From assembly GCF_000504205.1 (NCBI RefSeq), contig NZ_AZAJ01000001.1, forward strand, positions 2,640,879 to 2,704,878: a stretch of 64,000 nt of DNA. The letters are read 5' to 3'. Under the pieces are notes generated by a model, which was not told where the DNA came from, searched no databases, and saw only the letters and a program-made list of their open reading frames with translations. Of this stretch, positions 20,747 through 30,110 are shown in pieces. Each line of letters starts with the position of its first letter. Positions within the stretch are counted from its first letter, which is position 1. Position numbers and translations under genes: made by a program. This DNA is from Methanolobus tindarius DSM 2278 (GTDB taxonomy: Archaea > Halobacteriota > Methanosarcinia > Methanosarcinales > Methanosarcinaceae).

Positions 20747-21586
20747 TTATTTATATTCAAGCTGAAGGCCGCAACCAACTTCTTTCAGGTTACAAACTCC
20801 GGCTAGTGCTATTTTTGAGTTCAGGTCTGTACAGTGGCATGCATGGACTTCCTTTGCGTTAAGATTGCGGAAATAGTCAACGGTTCCTTTCATCTTTTTT
20901 TCAGGTGGAGTCTGCAAATGGAAACCTCCGATGACATCAATTACTCTGTTGTCACTGCAGACTTTTTTTGCATATTCTATCATGTTGCAGATTCCTGAAT
21001 GAGAACACCCTGTTACAATAACAAGACCTTGTTGCGTTTTTATTGCAAGTGCCGTGTCGTCAAGAAGTTCATCATCACTTTCTTTTCCATCGATTATTAT
21101 CTTGCTTTCAGGCGAGTCATTCTCAAAGTCAAATTTCCGTGGAATCTGTCCAAGGAAAACAACATTCTCAGTAATCCATAGTGGCTCGCTGCTTACTCTT
21201 AATTTAAATATTCTTGCAATCTTTTCCTCAGAAACAAGTGTCCCGATTTCCTGAACTCCAGAATATGTTCTGCTATTGAATACTAAAGGATGTGCAATCA
21301 GGTCCGGCTCCAGATGTTCCAGGCCTTCTATCTGCGCTTCGGTGTAAAGTTTGATAAGAGGATCAAGTCCCCATGTGTGATCCAGATGTGCATGTGACAG
21401 TACAATATGGTCAATATCCAGAAGATCGATATTCATTTTTCGTGCATTTAGGATAAATGCATCTGAATAGCCTGTGTCAAAGAGAATCTTTTTCCTGTCA
21501 GCTTCAATTAAATAGGAAACTCCCGGTTCGCCCAGTAAGTAACGGTCAATCAGGGTGTTGTTATCTATGAGTACGGTTAGTTTCAT
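20747..21586 (-). CDS. Metallo-beta-lactamase-fold hydrolase, MJ0301/DHPS-like (methanopterin-type)
   Basis: 279 residues. The zinc motif SHAHLDHTWG (about residues 62-71) is the HxHxDH site of MBL enzymes; VTGCSHSGICN (about 195) and the late His in GGFHLQTP (about 222) match the family that includes the archaeal 7,8-dihydropterin-6-methyl-4-(ribofuranosyl)aminobenzene-5'-phosphate synthase-like proteins of the methanopterin pathway. Those assignments come from the family; the actual substrate is not shown here. Encoded 59 bp downstream of... reading leftward, it lies beyond thiC's unrelated terminator side, so its own promoter near 21590-21640 would have to overlap the thiC 3' end. Confidence 0.65.
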   Translation of the reverse strand: MKLTVLIDNNTLIDRYLLGEPGVSYLIEADRKKILFDTGYSDAFILNARKMNIDLLDIDHIVLSHAHLDHTWGLDPLIKLYTEAQIEGLEHLEPDLIAHPLVFNSRTYSGVQEIGTLVSEEKIARIFKLRVSSEPLWITENVVFLGQIPRKFDFENDSPESKIIIDGKESDDELLDDTALAIKTQQGLVIVTGCSHSGICNMIEYAKKVCSDNRVIDVIGGFHLQTPPEKKMKGTVDYFRNLNAKEVHACHCTDLNSKIALAGVCNLKEVGCGLQLEYK

Positions 21587-21633
21587 AGACTAAAATAAGA
21601 TTGAAAGGTTAAAAAAGTTATATTTTAAGAGGA

Positions 21634-21650
21634 AGTGACAAAATGTCACT
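21634..21650 (-). terminator. Stem-loop at the thiC stop codon
   Basis: AGTGACA (21634-21640) and TGTCACT (21644-21650) pair perfectly around a 3-nt loop and include the thiC TGA (21648-21646). On the minus strand the stem is followed by TTCCTCTTAAAAT, a modest pyrimidine tail, so it may be a weak terminator or partial read-through point into the MBL gene. Confidence 0.4.
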
Positions 21651-22929
21651 TTTTCTTCTCTTCTTCAAGCGCCTTACTGACAATTTTCATAGCACAGAGA
21701 TCACCGCACATGGAACAGGCTTCACTGCCCGTATTCCTGCTGTCTCTGATCTTCTTTGCCTTCTCACCATCAATTGCAAGTTTAAACTGAGCATCCCAAT
21801 CGAGATTTTTGCGTGCATGTGCCATTTTGTTATCAATTGCTCTTGCACGTTCTTTCTGTCCTTCTTTTGTAAGGTCGGCAGCATGGGCTGCAATTTTTGT
21901 AACGATGGTTCCTTCACGGATATCGTCGTTTGTTGGCAATGCAAGATGTTCTGCCGGTGTTGTCATACACAGGAAATCTGTACCACACATGCCAGCAAGT
22001 GTACCACCGATTGCTCCGGTTATGTGGTCATATCCCGGTGCAATGTCTGTGACAAGCGGGCCAAGAAGGTAAAGTGGTGCATTGTGACATAGATTCTTCA
22101 TTCCTTTGACACTTAATTCCACTTCATCTAACGGAACATGTCCGGGACCTTCAACAAAGCACTGGATATTCTCTTCCCTTGTTCTCTTGACAAGCTCACC
22201 AAGAGTTATGAATTCCATAAATGAAGGTCCGTCAGATGCATCATGGATACATCCCGGTCTCATGCCATCGCCAAGGCTGATAGCCATATCGTATTCATAG
22301 GCAATTTCCATGAGATAATCGTATTCTGCATAGAATGGATTATCTTCTCCGTTATGCAACATCCATGCAAGTGTGAATGATCCTCCACGGCTGACGATAT
22401 CAGTTATACGGTCTGCGTTTTTTATTCTCTTCAGGGCATCCTGATTAACAGCAGCATGAATTGTGACAAAATCAATTCCATCCTTTGCATGTTTGCGTAC
22501 TGCATTGAACATATCATCGGATGTCATGTCAACAACAGCTTTCTGTGAAGATGCTGCCTGGTAAATCGGAACCGAACCAATTGGGATGTTCACTGCATCC
22601 ATTATCTTTTTCCTGATAAGGTCAAGATCTCCTCCGGTTGAGAGATCCATGAGTGCATCGGCACCAAAGGTTTCTGCGGTCTTTGCCTTCTCAACTTCCT
22701 CTTCGATATTGATGTAATCCCTTGAAGTTCCAATATTGGCATTTACTTTAGTACTGAGGTATTTTCCTATACCTACGACCCTGCAGTCCCTTACAGGGTT
22801 GTTCGGGATACTTATGGTCCCGTTGGCAACACATGAACAGATGGTCTTAGCATCAATGCCCTCGTCTCTGGCAACGGCTTCCATCTGTGGTGTTATTTTG
22901 CCCTTTTTAGCATCTTCCATTTGTGTCAT
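21646..22929 (-). CDS. thiC: Phosphomethylpyrimidine synthase ThiC
   Basis: 427 residues. ThiC is a radical-SAM-type enzyme that rearranges aminoimidazole ribotide to hydroxymethylpyrimidine phosphate for thiamine. Seen: [25 protein letters not shown], the metal-site region [13 protein letters not shown], and the C-terminal cluster motif CSMCGDLC (Cys-x2-Cys-x3-Cys; E. coli ThiC has x4 in the second gap). Length is that of short archaeal ThiC proteins, which lack the bacterial N-terminal domain. ATG 22929 follows GGAGATACT. A TATA box ATATATATG (22979-22987) leaves a leader of only about 25 nt, and no TPP-riboswitch core is visible. Confidence 0.95.
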   Translation of the reverse strand: MTQMEDAKKGKITPQMEAVARDEGIDAKTICSCVANGTISIPNNPVRDCRVVGIGKYLSTKVNANIGTSRDYINIEEEVEKAKTAETFGADALMDLSTGGDLDLIRKKIMDAVNIPIGSVPIYQAASSQKAVVDMTSDDMFNAVRKHAKDGIDFVTIHAAVNQDALKRIKNADRITDIVSRGGSFTLAWMLHNGEDNPFYAEYDYLMEIAYEYDMAISLGDGMRPGCIHDASDGPSFMEFITLGELVKRTREENIQCFVEGPGHVPLDEVELSVKGMKNLCHNAPLYLLGPLVTDIAPGYDHITGAIGGTLAGMCGTDFLCMTTPAEHLALPTNDDIREGTIVTKIAAHAADLTKEGQKERARAIDNKMAHARKNLDWDAQFKLAIDGEKAKKIRDSRNTGSEACSMCGDLCAMKIVSKALEEEKKK

Positions 22930-22978
22930 AGTATCTCCTGCATGCAGTGTCTTTTAGGTGCAGATACATTGTAGGGAC

Positions 22979-22987
22979 ATATATATG
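22979..22987 (-). promoter_or_regulatory. TATA box of thiC
   Basis: CATATATATG on the minus strand, about 50 bp upstream of the thiC ATG; the expected start would be near 22955. The short leader leaves no space for a riboswitch. Confidence 0.5.
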
Positions 22988-23055
22988 TTTCACAGGACTT
23001 ATGTAATATTTGAACTTGTTCAGATATTATGTTATGCTTTCTTGAGGGAAAAAGA

Positions 23056-23439
23056 ATGAAACAGCATCCAATAGAATTACTTATCAACAAAGCTGATACT
23101 GCTATTAACCAGGAAGATTTCAATACTTTAACAGATATATATGCAGATGATGCTGTTTTAGTTATTCAACCAGGGATGAATGCAGTCGGAAAAGAGCAAA
23201 TAAGAAAGGCGTTTGAGGGTATTGCCTCTCACTTCGAACATACTCTGGATGTCAGGCAGACAGGAATGAAAATTCTGGAGACGGGGGATACTGCATTGGT
23301 TTTGGCAAAAACTCTCGTTTCAGCTAAAGGGCACCCTCTTCAGGAGCGTAAGGCTACATATGTTTTCAGAAAGGATGCAAACGGTGTCTGGTTTTGTGTA
23401 ATTGATAATTCATATGGGCATGATCTTCTTGATGCCTGA
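23056..23439 (+). CDS. SnoaL-like/DUF4440 small protein
   Basis: 127 residues from ATG 23056, which has GAGGGAAAAAG upstream (an earlier TTG/ATG in frame at 23029 lacks a ribosome site). The sequence INKADTAINQEDFNTLTDIYADDAVLVIQPG, then GKEQIRKAFEGI and ERKATYVFRKDANGVWFCVIDNS, is the cone-shaped NTF2/SnoaL-like fold of the SgcJ/EcaC group. Members act as small ligand-binding or stress proteins; no reaction can be assigned. Transcribed divergently from thiC. Confidence 0.7.
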   Translation: MKQHPIELLINKADTAINQEDFNTLTDIYADDAVLVIQPGMNAVGKEQIRKAFEGIASHFEHTLDVRQTGMKILETGDTALVLAKTLVSAKGHPLQERKATYVFRKDANGVWFCVIDNSYGHDLLDA

Positions 23440-23521
23440 ACACAACAAATCATCAGTATATGCTGTTGATTTGTGTTTTTCATTTATGAATCTGATTGAG
23501 ATTATCCTATACTGCTTCCTA

Positions 23522-24319
23522 TTATTCATCGTAAAATCTTACGCCATGAGATATTGTCGTAGTATAAAATCCTTTTTTTGTATCCTCTTCTTTTGTACTT
23601 TCTTGTATGTGCATTGAGTAGAGTTCACCTTTGTAGAATGCTGTTTCTATCGTCAAATGACCATTTTCATCATTCATGTTTATATCCATAATGATGTAAG
23701 GTTTCTCTTTGTCGACAGGAAGAGGTTGCTGCACAGAGGCATATTTGGAGTTAATTTCATCCGCAATTGTGTCTGCTTTATTAGCATCCTGATTGACTGT
23801 ATAGTTCGATAGAATAAACATGACTTTGTTTGTTTCAGGATCTGCCAGTTCTATGGAGTTGTTCTGTATATTATAGCTACAATCTTTTCCCTGTCCATAT
23901 ATCCCAGACATTGTTACTCCATCTTTATTGTATATTCTTCCATTCTCCGGTTGTGTAGAATACGTATGGATATCATATCTGTCAAGATCTGCTGCAAAAA
24001 ACGTAATTTTTTCATCTTCACCAAAGTCTGCATTGGAATAGACCTCAGCACCGGAATAACTTCTGGAACCACTAAATGTTAATGTTATGGTGCCCGATGA
24101 TTTCTGAACAAGATTTCCGGAGTGCAGGTATCTTGTATCAATACCTTCCTCCTCAATGGCTTTTTCTGCAATTGCAGTCAATTCTTTTCCATATTCTGAT
24201 TGAGGGTCTATAATGACATTTTTGCGGGCTTCTGCCATCTCATAATGCACCGCAGCAAAGGAAATTAAAATTATTACAATGCTGATTAATATTATTTTGT
24301 AATTTTCTTTAAAGTTCAT
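23522..24319 (-). CDS. Membrane-anchored hypothetical protein (paralogue pair, second copy)
   Basis: 265 residues: one N-terminal membrane helix (about 8-27, ILISIVIILISFAAVHY) and an extracellular domain beginning with DPQSEYGKELTAIAEKAIEEE. No lipobox or sorting signal. It is a paralogue of the gene immediately upstream, sharing the DPQSEYG block, a SRSYSGAEVYS segment, KDCSYNIQNNSIELADPETNKVMFIL and the C-terminal SHGVRFYDE. I do not recognise the family. The genes are 50 bp apart on the same strand, so probably one transcript; function unknown. Confidence 0.65.
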   Translation of the reverse strand: MNFKENYKIILISIVIILISFAAVHYEMAEARKNVIIDPQSEYGKELTAIAEKAIEEEGIDTRYLHSGNLVQKSSGTITLTFSGSRSYSGAEVYSNADFGEDEKITFFAADLDRYDIHTYSTQPENGRIYNKDGVTMSGIYGQGKDCSYNIQNNSIELADPETNKVMFILSNYTVNQDANKADTIADEINSKYASVQQPLPVDKEKPYIIMDINMNDENGHLTIETAFYKGELYSMHIQESTKEEDTKKGFYTTTISHGVRFYDE

Positions 24320-24369
24320 ATTTAGCCCTCAGCATGGTCATTATAGTTTGAAGCATAAGTCAATTGAAA

Positions 24370-25221
24370 TTAGTCCTGCGCTGTTTCTTCCTCATTGTAA
24401 TACTTTACAGTATGCGAGATCACTACATTGTAAATATCCTGTGTTATTTCTTCTGTATGCAATAAGTATAGTTCCTCTTTATCAAAAAAGACATCAAGGA
24501 CTATCCAGCTTTCTTTTGTTTCCTGCGTTAAATCTATTACTGCATAAGGCTTCTCTTCACTAACAGAAAGTAGTTGCCTGGCAAAAGGATATTCAGAATT
24601 AATCTTTTCTGTTATTGTATCATTCCTGTCTTCATACAGGTTTACTTTGTAATCTGGCAATATGAACACGATATTATCTGTTGCCGGGTCGATAAGTTCT
24701 ATGGAATCGCCATTTATCCTGTAGTTGTAATCTTTTCCCCATCCTGATTTTTGAATTGTGCCTGAAAAGCTCTTGCTATACTTTCTCCTGTTTTCCGGCA
24801 AATGATTTCCGTAGATTCCCATATGATAATTGTAAACGTCATATACGTCAAGATCAGGTTCGAAAAACGTAATGGTTCCCGTATCGGCAAATTCTCCGCA
24901 TGCGTAGACCTGAGAACTGGAAAAACTCTTTGAACTCTGGAATTTCAGCCTGACAGCATTTGGAGCATACTGAACAATATTTTGAATTGAAGTGTAGTTA
25001 TTGTCAAAATCTTCGTCCTCGATTGCTTTTTCTGCTATGGATGTCAGTTCCATACCATATTCTGACTGGGGATCTATTATCTGCCATGGTCTGATTGGAG
25101 GCTCAATATTATAGCCAGGAGTTCTGTGATAGTCAGAGATGGCACAAAACATTGCTACAAGCAAAATAGAAAATATCACGAGAATTATCAATATATGCTT
25201 GTAGTTCTTTTTTAAGTTCAT
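24370..25221 (-). CDS. Membrane-anchored hypothetical protein (paralogue pair, first copy)
   Basis: 283 residues with an N-terminal membrane helix (about 9-29, ILIILVIFSILLVAMFCAI) and an extracellular domain starting at IIDPQSEYGMELTSIAEKAIEDE. Aligns along its whole length with the downstream gene (KSFSSSQVYACGEFADTGTITFFEPDLDVYD against the matching stretch there), showing a tandem duplication with strong divergence. No catalytic motif seen. ATG 25221. Lies back-to-back with topoisomerase I. Confidence 0.65.
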   Translation of the reverse strand: MNLKKNYKHILIILVIFSILLVAMFCAISDYHRTPGYNIEPPIRPWQIIDPQSEYGMELTSIAEKAIEDEDFDNNYTSIQNIVQYAPNAVRLKFQSSKSFSSSQVYACGEFADTGTITFFEPDLDVYDVYNYHMGIYGNHLPENRRKYSKSFSGTIQKSGWGKDYNYRINGDSIELIDPATDNIVFILPDYKVNLYEDRNDTITEKINSEYPFARQLLSVSEEKPYAVIDLTQETKESWIVLDVFFDKEELYLLHTEEITQDIYNVVISHTVKYYNEEETAQD

Positions 25222-25381
25222 GCACTGACCACTAATTTATTTTATTTTTTATTTTATTATATTTTGATATATAATTAATTCGGTAGAAATTATGTGGTCA
25301 CATCATGTAACTATAACTTCAATTATCACTTTCACCCTGCAAGCTCAATTTTTATCTACAATCAGGACATAGGGTTGCAGC

Positions 25382-27697
25382 ATGTCTATAGTCGTATTCA
25401 CGGAAAAGAACAAAGCAGCTTCCCAGATAGCAAGTATTCTCAGCGGAGGGCACTTTAACCGGGCTTCGGTGGAAAGTATTCCTGTATATGACTTCAAGAT
25501 GAACGGCAAAGAATGGAGGATAATGGGACTTGCCGGTCACATCATGGGTTATGATTTTCCTGAGCAGTTTAACAACTGGCGTGAATGCGATCCGGCTGTT
25601 CTTCTGGACACTCCTCCTGTAAAAAACGTAACTAAAAAACCATATGCTGCTGCAATATCACTTCTTGCAAGCGGGGCTGAAGAAGTTGTCCTTGCATGCG
25701 ACTTTGACAGGGAAGGGGAGAATATTGGTTTTGAAGCAAAAGAGATTGCTGAAAGAGTGGCTTCCCTGCCGGTTAAAAGAGCACGCTTTTCATCACTTTC
25801 TTCCAGTGAAATCAAAAAAGCATTTTCAAATCTTGTTGAGCCGGATTACAATATGGCAATGTCCGCAGAAGCCCGTCAGATTCTAGATCTTAAAATGGGT
25901 GCGGCTTTTACCCGCTTTATGACATTGTCCGTAAGGGAGAAAGCCCGGACAAAAGGTGTTATTTCCATTGGCCCGTGCCAGACACCTACCTGTGGATTTG
26001 TCTATGAAAGGGAGAAGCTCATAAAGAACTTTAAACCAAAAGACTTCTGGAAAATAGAGGCAATTTTCAATTCTAACGGTTCAGATTTTACCGGTGTTCA
26101 CAGGGCCGGAAACATTCATGAAAAAGAAAAAGCAGATGAGATTTTCGCTCGCATAAAAGATTGCAAGACTGGTCTTGTTGACAAGAAAAGTGTAAAGGAA
26201 GCTCGCACCAATCCTCCTTATCCGTTGAATACAACTGAGTTCCTGAAACGCTCTTCTAAATTCCTGGGTGTGAGTCCGGAGGAGGCACTTGAAACCGCAG
26301 AACAGCTTTATCTTTCCGGTTTTACCAGTTATCCCAGGACTGAGACCAATAAGTATGCAGATGATTTTGATTTCAAATCAAAACTGGTGGCTTTTTCATC
26401 AGGAATTTATCAGAAATATGCCCTGGAAGTAATCTCTGCAGGAGAGATTAGCTGCAGGAATGGCACAAAGGACGGACACGACCACCCTCCTATCCATCCT
26501 ATCAAGGCCGCTTCAAAAGATGATGTCGAAAGAAGTGTCAGAATGCCCAATGCATGGAAGGTTTATGACCTGATAGTGAGGCATTTTCTTGCAAACCTGA
26601 TGCAGCCTGCCATTTTTGAGAAAACAAGAATGGAAATACTTGTTGGCGGGGAAATTTTTGATGTAAAAGGTTCAATTCTTAAAAGTGCAGGTTGGCTTGC
26701 TGTTTATCCATTTGAAACTAAAAATGACAAACTTCTTCCATTCATCGAGGAAAAAGATGAGGTTGACGTAAAGAAGCTAAAAAATACAAAATCCGAGACA
26801 ACTCCTCCAAAACGCCTGACTGAGGCTGAACTTCTGACTCTGATGGACAAGCATGGTATCGGTACCAAGGCCACAGCTCCAAGTCATATTGAAACCAATA
26901 AGAAAAGAGGATATTTTGAAACAAAAGGTAAAACAATAGCCATTCTGGATACTGGCTTTACCCTGATGGATACTCTGGATGCTACGGTTCCTATTCTGGT
27001 ACAGCCTGAGATTCGGGCACGTATTGAATCTCTTATCCAGGATGTTGAAGATGGCAAAAAATCTCTTGAAAGTGCCCTTGAAGAAGGGACTCTGCTGATC
27101 AAAAAAATGTATTCCCAGCTAACATCGAGCAAGGAAGCCATTGCTGCCAGAATGGCAGGTACCATTGTTGATGAACAGGTTGCAACCGATAAGAAAAACT
27201 TTGTTGGAACCTGTCCTGAATGTGGAAGGATGCTGCACATGATCAAGACTGACAAGGGACGCTTTGTAGGTTGTACTGGATATCCTGAATGCAAGAATAC
27301 TTATCCTCTGCCAAAGGCAGGTGCACTTACTGTTCTGCGCTCACAGCAATGTGAAAAAGGTGGTGTTGCGGTAATGAAAGTGGGTAACAAGTATAACTGG
27401 GCAGTGGGGATTGGTCCATGTTTTACCTGCGATCTGGAAAAGAAATGTTTCCCTCCTGAAATTGTAGGTCCGTGTCCGGCATGCGATGGTTCGATGTTCC
27501 TGATAACCACAAAAGATTCCCGATTCCTTGCTTGTACCAACAGATGCGGGCACACGCAATCTGTGCCTAAATCAGGTAGACTTACTATTCTTGACAGGCT
27601 ATGTGAGCATTGTGGATGGCATATACTCCGTGTAAAAGAGCAAAAACAGGATGCTAAGGAGTTTTGTGGTAACAGGAAATGTCCAGGTAAAAGGTAG
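25382..27697 (+). CDS. topA: DNA topoisomerase I (type IA)
   Basis: 771 residues. Toprim domain at 1-150 with the acidic DFDREGE motif, then the central domains with nucleophile Tyr317 in TSYPRTETNKY, and GTKATAPSHI in domain IV. The C-terminal about 170 residues hold three to four Cys4-type zinc ribbons (CPECG...CTGYPEC; CPACDGS...CTNRCG; CEHCG...CGNRKCPG). Type IA enzymes relax negative supercoils by a transient 5'-phosphotyrosine break. ATG 25382 starts exactly at the Toprim strand (MSIVVFTEK). Monocistronic, with a candidate small RNA downstream. Confidence 0.93.
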   Translation: MSIVVFTEKNKAASQIASILSGGHFNRASVESIPVYDFKMNGKEWRIMGLAGHIMGYDFPEQFNNWRECDPAVLLDTPPVKNVTKKPYAAAISLLASGAEEVVLACDFDREGENIGFEAKEIAERVASLPVKRARFSSLSSSEIKKAFSNLVEPDYNMAMSAEARQILDLKMGAAFTRFMTLSVREKARTKGVISIGPCQTPTCGFVYEREKLIKNFKPKDFWKIEAIFNSNGSDFTGVHRAGNIHEKEKADEIFARIKDCKTGLVDKKSVKEARTNPPYPLNTTEFLKRSSKFLGVSPEEALETAEQLYLSGFTSYPRTETNKYADDFDFKSKLVAFSSGIYQKYALEVISAGEISCRNGTKDGHDHPPIHPIKAASKDDVERSVRMPNAWKVYDLIVRHFLANLMQPAIFEKTRMEILVGGEIFDVKGSILKSAGWLAVYPFETKNDKLLPFIEEKDEVDVKKLKNTKSETTPPKRLTEAELLTLMDKHGIGTKATAPSHIETNKKRGYFETKGKTIAILDTGFTLMDTLDATVPILVQPEIRARIESLIQDVEDGKKSLESALEEGTLLIKKMYSQLTSSKEAIAARMAGTIVDEQVATDKKNFVGTCPECGRMLHMIKTDKGRFVGCTGYPECKNTYPLPKAGALTVLRSQQCEKGGVAVMKVGNKYNWAVGIGPCFTCDLEKKCFPPEIVGPCPACDGSMFLITTKDSRFLACTNRCGHTQSVPKSGRLTILDRLCEHCGWHILRVKEQKQDAKEFCGNRKCPGKR

Positions 27698-27732
27698 TCT
27701 TTAATGATTAATCAATCAAATTTGAGTTCTTG

Positions 27733-27756
27733 TTAAATCAGTTTTTCTTGATTTAA
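27733..27756 (+). terminator. Possible topA terminator hairpin
   Basis: TTAAATCA (27733-27740) and TGATTTAA (27749-27756) form a perfect 8-bp stem with a T-rich loop GTTTTTCT. There is no T-run after the stem, but the loop itself has five T residues. It lies 35 bp past the topA stop. Confidence 0.35.
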
Positions 27757-27775
27757 TGCCAAATTTGAAAAAGCC

Positions 27776-27784
27776 TTATATATG
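27776..27784 (+). promoter_or_regulatory. TATA box of candidate small RNA
   Basis: TTATATATG lies about 25 bp upstream of GGACTAGAGACG, where the long closing stem of the predicted RNA begins. No coding region follows on this strand. Confidence 0.55.
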
Positions 27785-27801
27785 ATAAAATCCCTTTTAA
27801 G

Positions 27802-27926
27802 GACTAGAGACGAATTGTAGACCTATTTCCTGATCATGTCTACTAAAAAATGGGTCAAGCCGATCTACTACCTCCAATATACCTCCAATTTATCACAATT
27901 CGTCTCTGCCTCCAACATTTTTTCTT
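27802..27926 (+). ncRNA. Candidate small RNA with 13-bp closing stem and two ACCTCC loops
   Basis: AGAGACGAATTGT (27806-27818) is the exact reverse complement of ACAATTCGTCTCT (27895-27907), a 13-bp perfect closing stem. Inside, TAGAC/GTCTA (27818-27822, 27838-27842) forms a second hairpin, and the rest is single-stranded and contains CTACTACCTCC (27865-27875) and ACCTCC (27881-27886). A TATA box precedes it at the right distance, and TTTTTTCTTATTTT (27917-27930) follows the stem as a terminator tail. This fits a free-standing about 125-nt RNA. Possible translational regulator by pairing with Shine-Dalgarno sites; not experimentally known to me. Confidence 0.6.
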
Positions 27927-27951
27927 ATTTTCTGATGGGTAGAATATCCAG

Positions 27952-28473
27952 TTAAATTTTGTTTCCGTATTTTTCACTGAAAACTATGTCTTCAAGTTCT
28001 TTTCGTGATGGGCTTTTGCCATTATCTGCGGGTTTGCCTATTGCAAGTACTGCCATAAGCTCCAGAGAAGCAGGACAGTTGAGAATCAAGTTAACTTTAT
28101 CTGACTGGTTTAGTATCTCACCCAGCCATACTGCACCCAGTCCAAGGTCACAGCAGGCAAGCAGCATGTTCTGAATGGCTGCACCGATGGCCTGTATGTC
28201 TTTTGTTTTGTTGTACATTGTTTCGGTGTCAAGGTATACTGCTATTAACAAGGGTGCATCCTGAACTATTTGAGAATAATGCGTGCAGCCTGCGATTTCT
28301 TCCATGGTTTCTTTATCTTTAATAACTATGAATTTCCATGGCTGGTTGTTAAGGCCGGATGGTGCCCATCTTGCTGTCTCCAGTATTATCATGATTTTTT
28401 CATCGCTTATTGATTCGTCTGTGTATTTTCTGATACTTCTTCTTGAAAGGATTGTGTCAATTACTTCTGGCAC
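27952..28473 (-). CDS. Nitroreductase-family FMN oxidoreductase
   Basis: 173 residues. The N-terminal SRRSIRKYTDE and ARWAPSGLNNQPWKFIVI motifs are the FMN-binding signature of the nitroreductase superfamily; GAVWLGEIL and LAIGKPAD occur near the C-terminus. Uses NAD(P)H or F420H2-type electrons to reduce small substrates; the real substrate is unknown. Last gene of the leftward stretch after ilvC but separated from it by a strong terminator, so probably transcribed on its own. ATG at 28473 behind GGAGGTATAG. Confidence 0.82.
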   Translation of the reverse strand: MPEVIDTILSRRSIRKYTDESISDEKIMIILETARWAPSGLNNQPWKFIVIKDKETMEEIAGCTHYSQIVQDAPLLIAVYLDTETMYNKTKDIQAIGAAIQNMLLACCDLGLGAVWLGEILNQSDKVNLILNCPASLELMAVLAIGKPADNGKSPSRKELEDIVFSEKYGNKI

Positions 28474-28540
28474 ATCTATACCTCCGGTTAAAGGGAAATT
28501 ATTGTAAGATTATTTGTAGTAAAGAATAAAAAAAGGTTGT

Positions 28541-28558
28541 GTAGACCAATTGGTCTAC
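28541..28558 (-). terminator. Terminator palindrome overlapping the ilvC stop codon
   Basis: GTAGACCAATTGGTCTAC is a perfect 18-bp palindrome that contains the ilvC TAG (28557-28555). On the minus strand it is followed by ACAACCTTTTTTTATT. This is the end of the branched-chain amino-acid operon. Confidence 0.75.
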
Positions 28559-29562
28559 TTTTCGTTAAGCTCACTGTTAAGCCATGGCATCTTAGCTCTT
28601 ATTTCTTTACCAATGACTTCCAGTGGGTGTTCTCTGTCCTGTCTCTCCATTGCGGTGAGTACCGGTCTGTTTGCCTTGCCTTCAAGTACGAACTCACGGG
28701 CAAATTCTCCGTTCTGGATCCTGTCAAGAGCTTCATACATAGCTTCTCTTGAGAGCTCGTTGATGACCTTTGGACCTACTGTCATTCCACCGTATTCTGC
28801 GGTGTTAGATACAGAGTACCACATCTTGTCAAGACCACCCTCGTGGATAAGGTCGACAATGAGCTTAAGCTCGTGGCATGTCTCGAAGTATGCCATCTCT
28901 GGCTGGTAACCTGCTTCAACAAGTACTTCGAAGGAAGTCTTGATGAGTGATGCAACACCACCACAAAGGTCTACCTGCTCACCAAAGAGGTCAGTCTCGG
29001 TTTCCTCGCGGAAGGATGTCTTGTAGACTCCTGCACGGGTACATCCGACACCTTTTGCGTGTGCAAGTGCCATTTCCATTGCCTTACCGGTTGCGTCCTG
29101 ATAGACTGCTACAAGACCTGGAACACCAGCTCCATCTACGTAGGTTCTTCTTACAAGGTGTCCCGGGCTCTTTGGAGCTACCATATAGACATCGATGTCT
29201 TTCTGTGGAATTATCTGGTTGTAGTGGATGTTGAATCCGTGTGAGAATACTATTGCGTTACCTGCTTCAAGTCCTGGCTCGATCTCGTTGTAGTATACCT
29301 GTGACTGTACTTCATCAGGGAGGAGAATCTGGATGACATCTGCCATCTTTGCTGCATCTGCAACTGTCATGACCTTAAGGCCATCTTCTTCTGCCTGCTT
29401 CCAGCGTCTGCTTCCTTCTCTGAGGCCTACTGTTACGTCAAGTCCTGAGTCATGAAGGTTCTGTGCCTGTGCATGTCCCTGGCTTCCGTAACCCATTACT
29501 GCGATCTTTTTACCTTTAAGCAAGTTAAGGTCTGCATCGTTATCATAATACATTTGTGCCAT
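28555..29562 (-). CDS. ilvC: Ketol-acid reductoisomerase
   Basis: 335 residues, class I length. N-terminal Rossmann domain with [17 protein letters not shown] for NADPH, followed by [10 protein letters not shown] and [11 protein letters not shown], and the C-terminal knotted domain with [10 protein letters not shown] and the Mg2+-binding acidic residues (also [15 protein letters not shown]). Converts acetolactate or acetohydroxybutyrate to the dihydroxy acid in valine/leucine/isoleucine synthesis. 62 bp after ilvN in the same direction; ATG 29562 has GAGGAAC upstream. Confidence 0.96.
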   Translation of the reverse strand: MAQMYYDNDADLNLLKGKKIAVMGYGSQGHAQAQNLHDSGLDVTVGLREGSRRWKQAEEDGLKVMTVADAAKMADVIQILLPDEVQSQVYYNEIEPGLEAGNAIVFSHGFNIHYNQIIPQKDIDVYMVAPKSPGHLVRRTYVDGAGVPGLVAVYQDATGKAMEMALAHAKGVGCTRAGVYKTSFREETETDLFGEQVDLCGGVASLIKTSFEVLVEAGYQPEMAYFETCHELKLIVDLIHEGGLDKMWYSVSNTAEYGGMTVGPKVINELSREAMYEALDRIQNGEFAREFVLEGKANRPVLTAMERQDREHPLEVIGKEIRAKMPWLNSELNEK

Positions 29563-29624
29563 TGTATGTTCCTCTAATCAAAATATATCATTTATAATTA
29601 AAACACCTATAAGTGCCTGAATAA

Positions 29625-30110
29625 TTAAGAACTCTTCTGTCCTCTCTTGAGGGCTACTTTTCCGGTTCTTACCATTTCCTTTATTCCAAAGGGTCTGAGT
29701 AACTGTTCGATTGCAGTGATCTTGCCGTCATCACCTGTCACTTCAATAATCATTGATTTTGAAGCAACGTCGATGATGCGGGCTCGGAATATGTCTGCTA
29801 TCTGCATTATTTCGGAACGGTTAGTCACATCTGAATTGACTTTTATTAAAGCCAGTTCTCTATCAACCGATTCTTCAGATTTGAGATCTGTAACTCTGAT
29901 GACATCGATAAGCTTGTTAAGCTGCTTTGTGACCTGTTCCAGTACTTCATCATCTCCCATGACAACAATGGTCATACGGGAAATTGTAGGGTCATCGGTG
30001 ACTCCCACCGTAAGGCTGTCAATGTTATAACCTCTTCTGGAGAACATGCCTGCGACTCTTGAGAGTACTCCGTATTTGTTCTCGACCAGAACTGCAAGTG
30101 TATGTCTCAT
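29625..30110 (-). CDS. ilvN: Acetolactate synthase small (regulatory) subunit
   Basis: 161 residues. N-terminal ACT domain ([26 protein letters not shown] is split by the NKxGVLxRV consensus) that binds the feedback valine, and a C-terminal domain present in IlvN/IlvH proteins ([18 protein letters not shown]). The start overlaps the ilvB stop by 4 bp (ATGA), so the two subunits are translationally coupled. Confidence 0.94.
   Translation of the reverse strand: MRHTLAVLVENKYGVLSRVAGMFSRRGYNIDSLTVGVTDDPTISRMTIVVMGDDEVLEQVTKQLNKLIDVIRVTDLKSEESVDRELALIKVNSDVTNRSEIMQIADIFRARIIDVASKSMIIEVTGDDGKITAIEQLLRPFGIKEMVRTGKVALKRGQKSS

Noticed and set aside
22930-23055. TPP riboswitch upstream of thiC
   Set aside because: The thiC leader implied by the TATA box is only about 25 nt, and no CUGAGA-type core is present.
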